In this document: piece by piece, positions 8,901-17,485 of the stretch | Layout of the letters: every line of letters starts with the position of its first letter | How positions within the stretch are numbered: the first letter of the stretch is position 1 | DNA from: Enhydrobacter sp. | GTDB lineage: Bacteria > Pseudomonadota > Alphaproteobacteria > Reyranellales > Reyranellaceae | DNA: 64,000 bases | NCBI GenBank assembly: GCA_025808875.1 | Contig: CP075528.1 | Span: 1,302,001 to 1,366,000 of the forward strand | Direction: 5' to 3' | Notes under the pieces: model-generated | What the model was told of the DNA's origin: nothing | Databases searched by the model: none | The model's input: only the letters and a program-made list of their open reading frames with translations | Program-made: the position numbers and the translations under genes

Positions 8901-11210
8901 TCAGCCGAACGTTGCCTTGGTCGGCCTCGCATACTCGTAGAAGGGATCGCGATAGCCGTATTGCCGGTACTGCTTGGACACCACGCGGGTCATGACGACG
9001 CCGGCGACATCGCCCTGGGCGTCGATGATCTGCTTGAGAGCCTCGAGCATCGCGTCCTGGCGCGTGTGTCCCCAACGCACGACGAACAACACCTTCTCGA
9101 CCAGCCGCGCGAGCGCAAGCACGTCGGCCGTCACCAGGGCTGGCGCGGTGTCGAGAAGGATGAAGTCGTAGTGCGGGACGAGGGCGTCCAACAGGTGACG
9201 CATGCGTGGCGAGCTCAACAGATGGGCCGACCTCGGACTCCAGTTGCCGCTCGTGAGCACGTCCGCTCCCGACAGGACGTCGTGATGGATGAGATCGTCG
9301 AGCATCACCTCGGTCTTCTCGGCGAGCAGGCCTGCGAGGCCTTCCTTGTTGTTGCAGTGGAAGATCTGGTGGAGCTTCGGCGAGCGCCAGTCGCAGTCGA
9401 TCAGCAGGACGCGCTTGCCGTTACTGGCGAGCAGTCGGCCGAGCGAGGCGACCATGACGGACTTGCCCTCCGATGGCGTCGCCGAGCTTACGAGGATCGT
9501 CTTGGGCGAGGCGGACGCCTCCGAGAGCTCGATGCCGATCTGGGTGCGTCTGAGCGATTCGCTGAAGGCCGAACTGGGGTGGCGCAGTACCTGCATGGCC
9601 GGGGGCGTGCGGCCGGAGACCTGCGGCACCATTGCCAGCACGGGCAGGCCGGTCAGCGCCTCGACCTGGTCGGCACGACGGAACGTGTGGTCGCCGCCTT
9701 CGCGCAGCAGGGCCAGCGCCGATCCCAACAGCAGGCCGCCGACGCCACCGAGAAAGGCGATGAGCGGCTTGGGCGGATAGGTCGGCCGTTCGGCGGGCGC
9801 GGCCGGGGACACCAGCTTGGCGTTGGCCTGAGCGATGGTCTCGGTGCCCATGTTCTGCTTGACGCGATTGAGCATCGCCTCGAGCAGGTTGCGGTTGACC
9901 TGTGCATCGCGTTCAAGCGCCTCGAGCTGGATCGAGTCGTTGTTTACTTCGCCCATCTGGCCTTTCAGCCGCTCGAAGTTCTGGCGCAGCGCCTCGTAGC
10001 GCGCGGTCGCGGTCCGCGCTTCGCGGGCAAGGCCGTCGATGATCTTGGCGACTTCTCCCGCGACCCGGCGCTGGATGTTGCCGACCTCGGCCCGCGCATT
10101 CACAATGTTGGGATGGCGTGCGCCGTAGGTCGCGGACATCTCCGCCGCCCGCCGCTCCGCATCCGCCTGCTGCTGCTTCAACACCGTGATCAGGGGTGAC
10201 CGCAGCACCTCGGGTACGCTCTCGCCGCCCAGGCTGCCGCTCCGCATCTCCTGCGCCTCGTTGAGCCTGGACTCGGCCTCGGCCTTGGCGGTCTGGGCGG
10301 CGACGAGCTGGCTGTTGAGTTCGCTGAGCTGCTGCGCCGTGACCCCGGTGGCGTTGTTGCTGCGATAGAGGCCGTGAGCGCGTCGATAGTCCTCGACCGC
10401 CTGGTCCGACTTGCTGACCTGCTCGCGCAACTCGTTCACGCGGCCGAGCAGGAACTTGTCGACGCGATCCATCGCGGCGACCTTCTCGCCGCGCTGATAC
10501 TCGAGATAGGCATCGGCGAGCGAGTTGGCGACGGCGGATGCCGTCGCGGGATTCTGCGCTTCTGCCTTGACGCTCAGCACGTGCGACCGCCCGAGCAGCG
10601 ACACGTCGACATGCGAGAGCAGGACGTCGATGATCCGATTCTCCCGTGCCGTCGCCGCATCCGCCGGCCGTGGCGAAGGGCGGGCCGGCGTCAAGTCGGC
10701 GAGCCAGCGGTCCGCGGCCGGCGGCAGATAGGTCGCCGGATTCAGCGCCCGGCTCCAGAACGTCGGCTTCCGAAGTTCGGGGTTGAACTCCGGATCTTCG
10801 TGCAGCTTCAGCCGGTCGATGACCGTCTTGGCGATGTTGCGCGACTGCAGGACGAAGCCCTCGTTGGCGACCCTCTCTGCGTCGGGGCTGACGTCGGCGA
10901 CGATCGCTTCGGCGTTGAGAACGCGTGCCTCGGGCACGCCGACAAGCACGCGCGCCTCGGAGACGTAGTAGGACGGCAACGAGAGGGCGATCGCACCGGC
11001 CAGAACGCCCAACCCGATGGTCCAGGCGGCGATCATGCCGCGCCGCCGCCACAGCTTGCGCAGGGTCTCGAGCAATCCCTCCTCGGCAGGAGGCGCCGGG
11101 CGCAGCGCCGGTGCCGGAAGGACCGGCGCCAGGCGCTCGACGGCGGGCACCGTCCGCAATGCGGTGCCCCGCCGCGGCAGACGCGGATACTCGTCGGTCA
11201 TGTGCACCAT
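8901..11210 (-). CDS. Wzc/ExoP-like polysaccharide co-polymerase with tyrosine autokinase domain
   Basis: 769 residues. A cytoplasmic N-terminus is followed by a first membrane helix (about 58-80) and a Wzz domain. A long periplasmic coiled-coil region (about 235-460) leads to the second helix (PLIAFLGGVGGLLLGSALAL) with a preceding proline-rich motif (PAAPAERPTYPPKP). The C-terminal BY-kinase domain shows Walker A SSATPSEGKSVMVASL, Walker A' VLLIDCDWRSPKLH and Walker B FILLDTAPA. The tail carries a tyrosine cluster (YRQYGYRDPFYEY) suited to autophosphorylation. It controls chain length and export with the Wza-like partner encoded just upstream (one-base TGATG overlap). An alternative start is the methionine three codons downstream. 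Confidence 0.95.
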   Translation of the reverse strand: MVHMTDEYPRLPRRGTALRTVPAVERLAPVLPAPALRPAPPAEEGLLETLRKLWRRRGMIAAWTIGLGVLAGAIALSLPSYYVSEARVLVGVPEARVLNAEAIVADVSPDAERVANEGFVLQSRNIAKTVIDRLKLHEDPEFNPELRKPTFWSRALNPATYLPPAADRWLADLTPARPSPRPADAATARENRIIDVLLSHVDVSLLGRSHVLSVKAEAQNPATASAVANSLADAYLEYQRGEKVAAMDRVDKFLLGRVNELREQVSKSDQAVEDYRRAHGLYRSNNATGVTAQQLSELNSQLVAAQTAKAEAESRLNEAQEMRSGSLGGESVPEVLRSPLITVLKQQQADAERRAAEMSATYGARHPNIVNARAEVGNIQRRVAGEVAKIIDGLAREARTATARYEALRQNFERLKGQMGEVNNDSIQLEALERDAQVNRNLLEAMLNRVKQNMGTETIAQANAKLVSPAAPAERPTYPPKPLIAFLGGVGGLLLGSALALLREGGDHTFRRADQVEALTGLPVLAMVPQVSGRTPPAMQVLRHPSSAFSESLRRTQIGIELSEASASPKTILVSSATPSEGKSVMVASLGRLLASNGKRVLLIDCDWRSPKLHQIFHCNNKEGLAGLLAEKTEVMLDDLIHHDVLSGADVLTSGNWSPRSAHLLSSPRMRHLLDALVPHYDFILLDTAPALVTADVLALARLVEKVLFVVRWGHTRQDAMLEALKQIIDAQGDVAGVVMTRVVSKQYRQYGYRDPFYEYARPTKATFG

Positions 11211-11824
11211 CAGAAGTACCGTTCGCGAACCTGGATCGTGTCGCCGGGTCGCACGCGCGACTCCTGCGTTGCCGCCACCCTCACCGTGCGGCCCTCGACG
11301 ACACGCTTGATGTAGAAGTTCGACATGTTGGCGCGATAGGTCTGGCCGCCGGCGGTGGCAATGGCATTGAGCACGCTCATGTCGGTGACGTAGGGATAGC
11401 TGCCCGGCCTCTGGACCTCGCCGACGACGTAGAACGGACGTCGGGTCGCAACTTCCACGGCAACGCTTGGATTGCGCAGATAGTCGGGATCGAGCTTGTC
11501 GGCGATCGCGCCCTGCAGCTGCGTCGGCGTCATGCCGTTGGCGGGCACGTTGCCGATCAGCGGAAAGGCCAGCACGCCGTTGCCGTCGAGCACGTACTCG
11601 CCCGTGAGGTTCGGCTGGCCGTAGACGATGATGCGCGTGCGATCGTTCGGCCCGAGCTGGTAGTCCGGCGGTGCAGCGGCGCTGACGGGCGTCGGTGCGA
11701 GATTGCTGCTGGTGTCGGCGACAATGGGCGTGGGGTCGTTGTCGCCGCAGGCGCCGAGTGTCAGCAACGCGACCGCCATGCCGCGGCAGAGGATCGATCC
11801 AAGGAAGCGGAGATCGGCGAGCAT
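11210..11824 (-). CDS. Polysaccharide export lipoprotein (Wza/ExoF-like)
   Basis: 204 residues from the ATG at 11824, which has a good ribosome-binding site (GAGAGGTG). The lipoprotein signal MLADLRFLGSILCRGMAVAL ends with lipobox LGAC, so the protein should be lipid-anchored after residue 27 or so. A Poly_export domain follows (YQLGPNDRTRIIVYGQPNLTGEYVLDG) and then an SLBB domain (PFYVVGEVQRPGSYPY...ATAGGQTYRANM). It is short compared with E. coli Wza (about 379), as in many alphaproteobacterial ExoF-type proteins, so the C-terminal membrane helix is absent. It is expected to form the periplasmic/outer-membrane part of the EPS exporter with the Wzc-like protein that follows directly. Confidence 0.9.
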   Translation of the reverse strand: MLADLRFLGSILCRGMAVALLTLGACGDNDPTPIVADTSSNLAPTPVSAAAPPDYQLGPNDRTRIIVYGQPNLTGEYVLDGNGVLAFPLIGNVPANGMTPTQLQGAIADKLDPDYLRNPSVAVEVATRRPFYVVGEVQRPGSYPYVTDMSVLNAIATAGGQTYRANMSNFYIKRVVEGRTVRVAATQESRVRPGDTIQVRERYF

Positions 11825-11954
11825 CGTATTCACCTCTCGAAGAATCTCGGGCGAACGCTCGATCGTGCGCCGGAGTGGAACTCGATTCCTAACGCCGCGT
11901 CGGTTGCATCCGGTGTGACCAATCCGGGACATCACGACCCGGACGCCGCGCGGC

Positions 11955-13433
11955 TCAGGTGCGGCCGTAGGTGTCGGAGATACGCACGATGTCGTCCTCG
12001 CCGAGATACGGGCCCGACTGGACCTCGATGAGCTGGAGCGGCAGCTTTCCCGGATTCTCCAGCCGGTGCTCCATGCCGATCGGGATGTAGACCGACTCGT
12101 TCTCGCGCACGAGCATGCGGTCCTCGCCGCGCTGGACGAGAGCGGTGCCGTGCACGACGACCCAGTGCTCGGCGCGATGGTAGTGCTTCTGAAGGCTGAG
12201 CTTGCCGCCCGGCTTGACGGTGATGCGCTTCACCTGGAAGCGCTCGCCCGAATCGACCGAGCGGTAGTTGCCCCACGGGCGATACCCCGTTACGTGCCGG
12301 TCGGATTCGGGCCGCTTGCGGCGGCGCATCGCCTCGACCAGGGAAGAGACCTGCCGTGCGTCATCGGCGTTGGCCACCAGCACGGCGTCGTCGGTCGCCA
12401 CGACGACGATGTTGTCGACCCCGATGGCCGCCACCAGGCGGCCTTCGGTCCTGATGTAGGAGTTGCGCACCCGTTCGGCGACCACGTCACCCTGCAGCAC
12501 GTTGCCGGCGTCGTCCCTGGCGCCGATCTCGCGCAGGGCATGCCACGAGCCGACGTCGCTCCATGCCATGTCGACCGGCACCACGACCGCCCGGTCGGTG
12601 TGCTCCATGACGGCATGGTCGATCGACCGCGCCGGCGCCTCCGCGAAGGCCGCGTCGTGCAGTCTGAAGAATGCCAGGTCCTCGCTGCCCGACGCCACTG
12701 CCCGCTCGCAGGCCGCCAGCATGACGGGATCGATACGCGACAGTTCGTCGAGGTAGGCCCGCGCGCCCAGCAGGAAGATGCCGCTGTTCCAGAAGAACCC
12801 GCCGTCGCTCATGAAGCGGTTCGCCGCCTCGTGATCGGGCTTCTCGACGAACCGGTCGACCGCCAGCACGCCGTCGTCTCCGTTCAGCGGTGGGCCGCCC
12901 TGGATGTAGCCGTAGCCGGTCTCGGCGCGGGTCGGCTTGATGCCGAACGTGACCAGGCGCCCCTGCTGGGCCGCGGCCAGGCCGCGCATGACCGCGCGAT
13001 GGAACTCGGCCGGCTCGGAGATGACGTGATCGGAGGGCTGCACCAGCATCAGCGCGTCCGGATCGCGTGCGAGCAGCCACAGAGCGGCGGCCGCGATGGC
13101 CGGGCCGGTGTTGCGAGGCGAGGTCTCCAGCAGGATGGCCTGCGGCACGACGCCGATCTCGCGAACCTGCTCGTCGATCAGGAAGCGATGCTCTTCGTTG
13201 CAGATGACGAGCGGTGCCGCGAACCCGACGTCGTTCAGATTGCGCGACACCGTCTCCTGAAGCAACGACTGCGACGACACCAGCGGCAGCAGCTGCTTCG
13301 GGTAGGCCGCCCGCGACAGCGGCCACAGGCGCGTGCCGGCGCCACCCGACAGGATCACCGGATGGATCTGAGCCGACCCCTGGCGCTGGAACCTGGCGAG
13401 ATCCGCATCGGCAAGAACGTCCATGGCCGGCAA
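11955..13433 (-). CDS. manC: Mannose-1-phosphate guanylyltransferase / mannose-6-phosphate isomerase
   Basis: 492 residues, a bifunctional type II enzyme. The N-terminal nucleotidyltransferase has the pyrophosphorylase signature ILSGGAGTRLWPLSR, PKQLLPL and the FVEKPD sugar-phosphate loop. The C-terminal cupin has the PMI motif region KPGGKLSLQKHYHRAEHWVVV with metal-binding histidines and GMEHRLENPGK. It makes GDP-mannose and isomerises fructose-6-phosphate to mannose-6-phosphate, feeding mannose or fucose into the EPS. It is the first gene of the minus-strand EPS run, 130 bases before the export lipoprotein; that spacer may hold an internal promoter. It lies 52 bases downstream of the histidine kinase gene. 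Confidence 0.95.
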   Translation of the reverse strand: MPAMDVLADADLARFQRQGSAQIHPVILSGGAGTRLWPLSRAAYPKQLLPLVSSQSLLQETVSRNLNDVGFAAPLVICNEEHRFLIDEQVREIGVVPQAILLETSPRNTGPAIAAAALWLLARDPDALMLVQPSDHVISEPAEFHRAVMRGLAAAQQGRLVTFGIKPTRAETGYGYIQGGPPLNGDDGVLAVDRFVEKPDHEAANRFMSDGGFFWNSGIFLLGARAYLDELSRIDPVMLAACERAVASGSEDLAFFRLHDAAFAEAPARSIDHAVMEHTDRAVVVPVDMAWSDVGSWHALREIGARDDAGNVLQGDVVAERVRNSYIRTEGRLVAAIGVDNIVVVATDDAVLVANADDARQVSSLVEAMRRRKRPESDRHVTGYRPWGNYRSVDSGERFQVKRITVKPGGKLSLQKHYHRAEHWVVVHGTALVQRGEDRMLVRENESVYIPIGMEHRLENPGKLPLQLIEVQSGPYLGEDDIVRISDTYGRT

Positions 13434-13485
13434 GCTATGGACGGCCGTGGCTAGCGGCCAGTGATCAAATTGTGCGTCGCGGCGA

Positions 13486-14997
13486 TCAGCCGTCGCAGCG
13501 CGGCAACACGATCGTCACGGAGAGGCCGCCGCCCAGACGATTGATCGCGCTGACCTGTCCGCCGAGCGCCTCCACGTTTCGTCGCACCATCCACAGACCG
13601 AGACCGGCGTGTGCCGCCTTGACGGATGTTGCAGCGCGTTCGGCCTCCTCGGGCCGCGACGAGAAGTAGCGCTCGAAGATTCGCTCCAGTCGGTCGGGCG
13701 GCACGCCGGGACCTTCGTCGTCGATTTGCAGCTCGACGGTGTCCTTCGTCTGGCCGAGCGTCAGCACGATGGTGCTGCCGCGCGGCGAGAAACTCGTGGC
13801 GTTCTCGAGGACGTTCTGAAGCACGATCTCCAGCATTCCCCTGCCGGCCAGCACCATGACGCCGTCGTCGAGCCGGCGAATCAGCCGGATGTCGCGGCTT
13901 GCCATGATCTCGCGGAAGTTGAGCGTCGCCTCGCCGACCAGCTGCGTCAGGTTGGTCGGCACGCGTGGCGATTCGATCATGTCGGCGGTGTTGTTGTCGA
14001 AGCGCTGGGCGGCGTTGACCAGGGCGAGCAGCCGCGCCAGCGAGGAGTCGATGATCTCGAGCGCCCGCCTGGCGCGCTGGTCGTCGGCGACGACGGTGCG
14101 GCGGACCGGGCTGAGCGCCGACTGGATGGCCGCGAGGGGACTCTTGAAGGAGTGCGCGTTGTCCTCGGCCGACTGGCGGATCTGGTGCGACAGCCGTTTG
14201 AGGTCGAGCACCAGCTTGTCGAAATCGCGCGCCACGCTCGACAGCTCGGGAACGACATTGCGCTGCGAGAAGGCATAGTCGCCGATGCGGCCCTGTCCGA
14301 TCTGTCCGGCGACCTCGCGAAAGCGGCGCAGGCTGAGCCGGATGCTGAGCGCGGCGAGGCCGGCGATGATGGCGAGCACCAGGTAGATCGCGGCGGCGAC
14401 GCGCACCGCGCGCGTCTCCCAGTAGGGCCGGCCGATCGAGGTGCTGAGGAATTCCGATGTCCGATGGGTCGAGGTCAGCACCCAGCAGCCGTTGTCGTCC
14501 TTGACCGGAATGATCGAGGTCAGCAGCTCGACCGTGCCGTCCGCCTGCTTGTACCGCATCTCGTAGGGAGATTCCCAGATGCAGGCCTGCGATAGCCGCT
14601 GCAGGACGCCGCGGCGCGACAGCTCGTCGAGTTCGGCGGCGATCTCGTCGGCGCGCAGCGGCGGTGCGGAGGCCACGAAGTAGAAGGCCTCGTTGTTGCC
14701 GCCTTCCCGCACCGCGCGGGCGGGCTGCAGCATCAGCCGCAGGATCGTGCCGTCGCTTGTGTACTTGGCGAGCTCGGCGTTGAGCGTGCCGGCGGTCGCG
14801 GGCTCGATCTTGCGCAGCACCGGCGAGAGGGCCTGCGCGATGAGCTTGCTGCGATCCTGGATGGCATGGGTGACGAGATCCCGCATCTGCCGGTCGGCGC
14901 TCTCGAACTGGCCGTAGAGCACCACCGGCAGGGCGATGAAGACGCCGACCAGCGCGGCAAGCTTGAGGGTGAGCGACGCGCCGATGCGGCGCGCCAC
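13486..14997 (-). CDS. ChvG-like sensor histidine kinase
   Basis: About 503 residues from a GTG at 14997, which lies 11 bases after the response-regulator stop. The frame is open to 15147, but the extra part reads as out-of-frame sequence of the regulator. The order is: membrane helix (LKLAALVGVFIALPVVLYG), periplasmic sensor region of about 170 residues, second helix (AAAIYLVLAIIAGLAAL), HAMP linker, dimerisation helix with the phospho-acceptor site DNAHSFKSPLAAIQSAL, then a HATPase domain. The latter has the N box NVLENATSFS, G1 DDEGPGVPP, F box FERYFSS and G2 HAGLGLWMVRR. The residue after the histidine is Ser rather than the usual Glu/Asp. Downstream neighbours make EPS, fitting a ChvG-type envelope/EPS regulatory role (inference). 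Confidence 0.88.
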   Translation of the reverse strand: MARRIGASLTLKLAALVGVFIALPVVLYGQFESADRQMRDLVTHAIQDRSKLIAQALSPVLRKIEPATAGTLNAELAKYTSDGTILRLMLQPARAVREGGNNEAFYFVASAPPLRADEIAAELDELSRRGVLQRLSQACIWESPYEMRYKQADGTVELLTSIIPVKDDNGCWVLTSTHRTSEFLSTSIGRPYWETRAVRVAAAIYLVLAIIAGLAALSIRLSLRRFREVAGQIGQGRIGDYAFSQRNVVPELSSVARDFDKLVLDLKRLSHQIRQSAEDNAHSFKSPLAAIQSALSPVRRTVVADDQRARRALEIIDSSLARLLALVNAAQRFDNNTADMIESPRVPTNLTQLVGEATLNFREIMASRDIRLIRRLDDGVMVLAGRGMLEIVLQNVLENATSFSPRGSTIVLTLGQTKDTVELQIDDEGPGVPPDRLERIFERYFSSRPEEAERAATSVKAAHAGLGLWMVRRNVEALGGQVSAINRLGGGLSVTIVLPRCDG

Positions 14998-15007
14998 GTT
15001 CCGCCAG

Positions 15008-15820
15008 CTAGACCTGGCCGTCTGTGGGCTTTCCCCAGCGGTAACCGAACGAGGGATAGTTCTCGATCTCGGCGAAGCTGGCGTCGATGAGGCGGAACTT
15101 GTTTCGTATCCGCTTGATGGATGAACGGACATTGGTTCTGTAGCCATGCTCGCCGCTCCCCGCGATGAAGCCGACGTGGTGCATGCAGTCGTAGACCGCG
15201 CGGTAGGTCACGTGCTTGCCGACGTTGGAGGCGAGCAGCCGCACGATGTTGAACTCGGTGAGCGTCAGGTTGACGTCGGACTCGTCCCAGAAGGCGCGGC
15301 TGATGCGCGGCTTCAGCATCAGGCGGCCGCAATGCAGAGTCTCGTCGACTTCCAGCTCGGCCGGCCGCTTGGCCGATTCGACGATGAGGCGCACGCGCTT
15401 GGCGAGGATGGGCACCCCGCGCGCCTTGTCGACGAAGTCGAGCGCGCCGCGGTCGAAGGCGAGATGCTCGTGCGCAGGGGTCGAGCGCCCGGTCAGGAAG
15501 ACCACGGGCAGATGGACGCCCTGGCGGCGCAGGCGCGGCAGCAGGTCGATGCCGGACAGCGTCGGCAGGCTCCAGTCGAGCACGATGACGTCGGCGGCCG
15601 TGCCGTTCAGCAGGCCGTCGAGCATCGCCGTGCCGTCGGCGTAGCTCTCGACCAGGAAGCCGAGATCGGTCAGCTCGGCGCTGGCAGCCTCGCGGTAGTC
15701 GTCGTCGTCGTCGACGAAGACCAGCCGGATGCGCTCGCCGCCGTCAGCCTCCACTGCCGGAGCGCGCGCGGGACCTGAACTGGGCCAGGCAGCCGCGTTT
15801 TCCTTCATCGGTGTTGTCAT
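15008..15820 (-). CDS. ChvI-like response regulator (receiver plus winged helix)
   Basis: 270 residues. The receiver domain shows the acidic pocket FVDDDDDYRE, phospho-acceptor Asp in VIVLDWSLPTLSGIDLLPRL, TGR at the switch threonine and a lysine in DFVDKARG. The C-terminal OmpR-type DNA-binding domain has LTLTEFNIVRLLASN and HGYRTNVRSSIKRIRNKFR...IENYPSFGYRWGKP, closely resembling ChvI. The ATG at 15820 has a GAGG-type ribosome-binding site but lies 77 bases inside the upstream lipoprotein gene. A GTG at 15754 would remove most of that overlap, so the N-terminal 22 residues are uncertain. The kinase gene follows directly. Confidence 0.9.
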   Translation of the reverse strand: MTTPMKENAAAWPSSGPARAPAVEADGGERIRLVFVDDDDDYREAASAELTDLGFLVESYADGTAMLDGLLNGTAADVIVLDWSLPTLSGIDLLPRLRRQGVHLPVVFLTGRSTPAHEHLAFDRGALDFVDKARGVPILAKRVRLIVESAKRPAELEVDETLHCGRLMLKPRISRAFWDESDVNLTLTEFNIVRLLASNVGKHVTYRAVYDCMHHVGFIAGSGEHGYRTNVRSSIKRIRNKFRLIDASFAEIENYPSFGYRWGKPTDGQV

Positions 15821-16274
15821 CGCTCTTCACCTCGTAAGCGAGAGTTCCGAATTGCCGCGTCTGGACGTCGGGATAGAACTGGATGTCCATCGAGCATCGC
15901 CCGTCCCTGTAGTGCCAGGTCTTGCCGGGCGACCGATCCTCCTCCTTGTGCGGGGGGCCGAAGAGGGCGCGAACCTCGCCTTCGGTTCGGCCGATCGGTG
16001 TCGCTTCGGCGGCCGTGCTGGTGGCGGCCGCCATCGTTGCCGAAGCGCCGTCGGGATCGGGCGGGATGGCGACATCGGATTTGGTGCTGCCTTGCTGGGT
16101 CGTGCGGGGGGCCGTGGCGGGCTTCGGCGACGGTTTGGCCGGACTCGCCGCCGGGCGCGACGAGGTCAGCCGCGCCAGGTCGGCCTGCGCGGACTGCAGG
16201 ACGTCGCAACCCGAGAGCAGAAGCAGCAATACCCCAACCCCAGCGGTCTGCTTGGACAGACACTTTCTTGGCAT
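15744..16274 (-). CDS. Putative lipoprotein with SmpA/BamE-like C-terminal domain
   Basis: 176 residues from the ATG at 16274, preceded by an AAGGAAG ribosome-binding site. The signal peptide ends in lipobox LLSGC, so it is predicted to be a lipoprotein. A low-complexity Ala/Pro/Thr linker (about 40-105) leads to a compact domain GRTEGEVRALFGPPHKEE...GKTWHYRDGRCSMDIQFYPD. The pattern (G.t..ev...fG.P......g..W.Y....c...i.F) resembles the SmpA/OmlA (BamE) fold. It is first in a run with the response regulator and kinase, so it may be an envelope-state input to that pair. That link is inference from gene order only. Confidence 0.7.
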   Translation of the reverse strand: MPRKCLSKQTAGVGVLLLLLSGCDVLQSAQADLARLTSSRPAASPAKPSPKPATAPRTTQQGSTKSDVAIPPDPDGASATMAAATSTAAEATPIGRTEGEVRALFGPPHKEEDRSPGKTWHYRDGRCSMDIQFYPDVQTRQFGTLAYEVKSDDNTDEGKRGCLAQFRSRARSGSGG

Positions 16275-16524
16275 CTTCCTTTCCCGGGAAACTCCGCGCC
16301 CTAACGCACTCAACGAAGCAGCGCAGAGGACAGTTGCAACTGGAACATGCGACACACCGGCGCGCCATCCGACGCCTGACGAGGAGAGGATGTCGGGCGA
16401 CTCTGGCAAAATCGTGCCCCTGTCGACAAGGAGACGCAAGACTCGTGCCCCGCATCCGACGCCACAGAAAAGCCACGACAGGCTGTGCGCGACAAGCTGC
16501 TGAATGAATGAAGCTTTCGTCGCT

Positions 16525-16905
16525 TCAGGGCGGCGCATCGCCATAAGGGCGAGTGATGAGTTCGAGCAGATGTCCGCTCGGCTCCTCGAAATAAAAGCCG
16601 CGCCCGCCATAGTACGTGTTGATCTCGTCGACTCCGCTCTTGTCGGGGTGGGAATATATCGCCACGCCCTTCCGCCGCAGCCAAGACAGGCCGGAATCGA
16701 ACTCGCTGTCGTTGACGAGAAAGGCGTAATGCTGCGCCCGGACGTCGGACGAATCGATGAAATCCAGCGTGACGCCGTTGGCCGTTCGCACGGGGATGAA
16801 GGGTCCCCAGGGGGCGCCCGGTTCGACGCCCAGGACACCGGCGAGGAAGCGCGCCGATTCGGCCTTGTCGCGCACCCAGACGATCAGGTGATTGAGATCG
16901 GCCAT
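16525..16905 (-). CDS. VOC-family protein (glyoxalase/bleomycin-resistance fold)
   Basis: 126 residues, the size of a single VOC module pair. It starts LNHLIVWVRDKAESARFLAGVLG and ends RGFYFEEPSGHLLELITRPYG. The His in LNHLIVWV and the Glu in HLLELI correspond to the usual metal ligands of the fold. Substrate is not predictable; such stand-alone VOC proteins include lyases, isomerases and resistance proteins. Its ATG is one base from the end of the next VOC gene upstream, so the two are co-transcribed. The 250 bases separating it from the lipoprotein gene hold no recognisable gene. Confidence 0.85.
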   Translation of the reverse strand: MADLNHLIVWVRDKAESARFLAGVLGVEPGAPWGPFIPVRTANGVTLDFIDSSDVRAQHYAFLVNDSEFDSGLSWLRRKGVAIYSHPDKSGVDEINTYYGGRGFYFEEPSGHLLELITRPYGDAPP

Positions 16906-16906
16906 G

Positions 16907-17467
16907 TCACGGCCGGCGCAGCAGCTCCGCCTCCGGCACGCCCGCTTCGTAGTCGGCGACCATCTTCTCCGGATCGAACTCGACTCCGATGGGGTTCTGC
17001 TCGAAGGCCTCGCTGTCCATGTAGGCCGCGCCCTCCGCCTTGGTGGCGAAGGTGTCGACCTGCAGTTCCACGCCGTTGCCGTCGGGGTCGCGATAGTACA
17101 TCGACGCGCTCATGCCGTGATTGATGACGCGTCCCGGCAGGATTCCCCTGGCCTTGAGCCGCCGGTAGTTCGACAGCAACTCGCCCAGGCTGCGGTAGGT
17201 GTAGGCGACATGGCTGAGCCCCGCGACCTCCTGCGGCGGCTTCTTCAGGCCGGGTGCGGCGATGAAGGCGATGCGATGGTGTTCGTCGTCGTAGGTGAGG
17301 AAGGCGATGTAGTCGTTCTGGAACGCGAGCCGCGCGTTCAGGACGGTGCGGTACCAGTCGACCATCTCCGCCTGCTGCGACGTGCGCAGCACGAAATGGG
17401 CGAACATCGCGGGCGATACCGGACGGCTGTCGAGCACGCGGCGGCCCTTGTCGGCATGCGAGTCCAT
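16907..17467 (-). CDS. VOC-family protein, extradiol-dioxygenase-like
   Basis: 186 residues. Two VOC repeats are visible: the first from AMFAHFVLRTSQQAEMVDWYRTVLNARLAFQND, the second from EVAGLSHVAYTYRSLGELLSNYRRL through MSASMYYRDPDGNGVELQVDTF. His in AHFVLRT, His in LSHVAYT and Glu in VELQVD match the 2-His-1-carboxylate metal site of type I extradiol dioxygenases and related proteins. The protein is shorter than classical two-domain dioxygenases (about 290). It is followed directly by another VOC gene and preceded by a Fsr-type MFS exporter 18 bases upstream, suggesting an operon for handling a small organic compound (inference). Confidence 0.85.
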   Translation of the reverse strand: MDSHADKGRRVLDSRPVSPAMFAHFVLRTSQQAEMVDWYRTVLNARLAFQNDYIAFLTYDDEHHRIAFIAAPGLKKPPQEVAGLSHVAYTYRSLGELLSNYRRLKARGILPGRVINHGMSASMYYRDPDGNGVELQVDTFATKAEGAAYMDSEAFEQNPIGVEFDPEKMVADYEAGVPEAELLRRP

Positions 17468-17485
17468 GAACGCATCCTCCTGCGG

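Noticed and set aside
12066..13454. A 462-codon plus-strand open frame opposite manC
   Set aside because: manC is unambiguous; the opposite frame has no motif and typical antisense composition.
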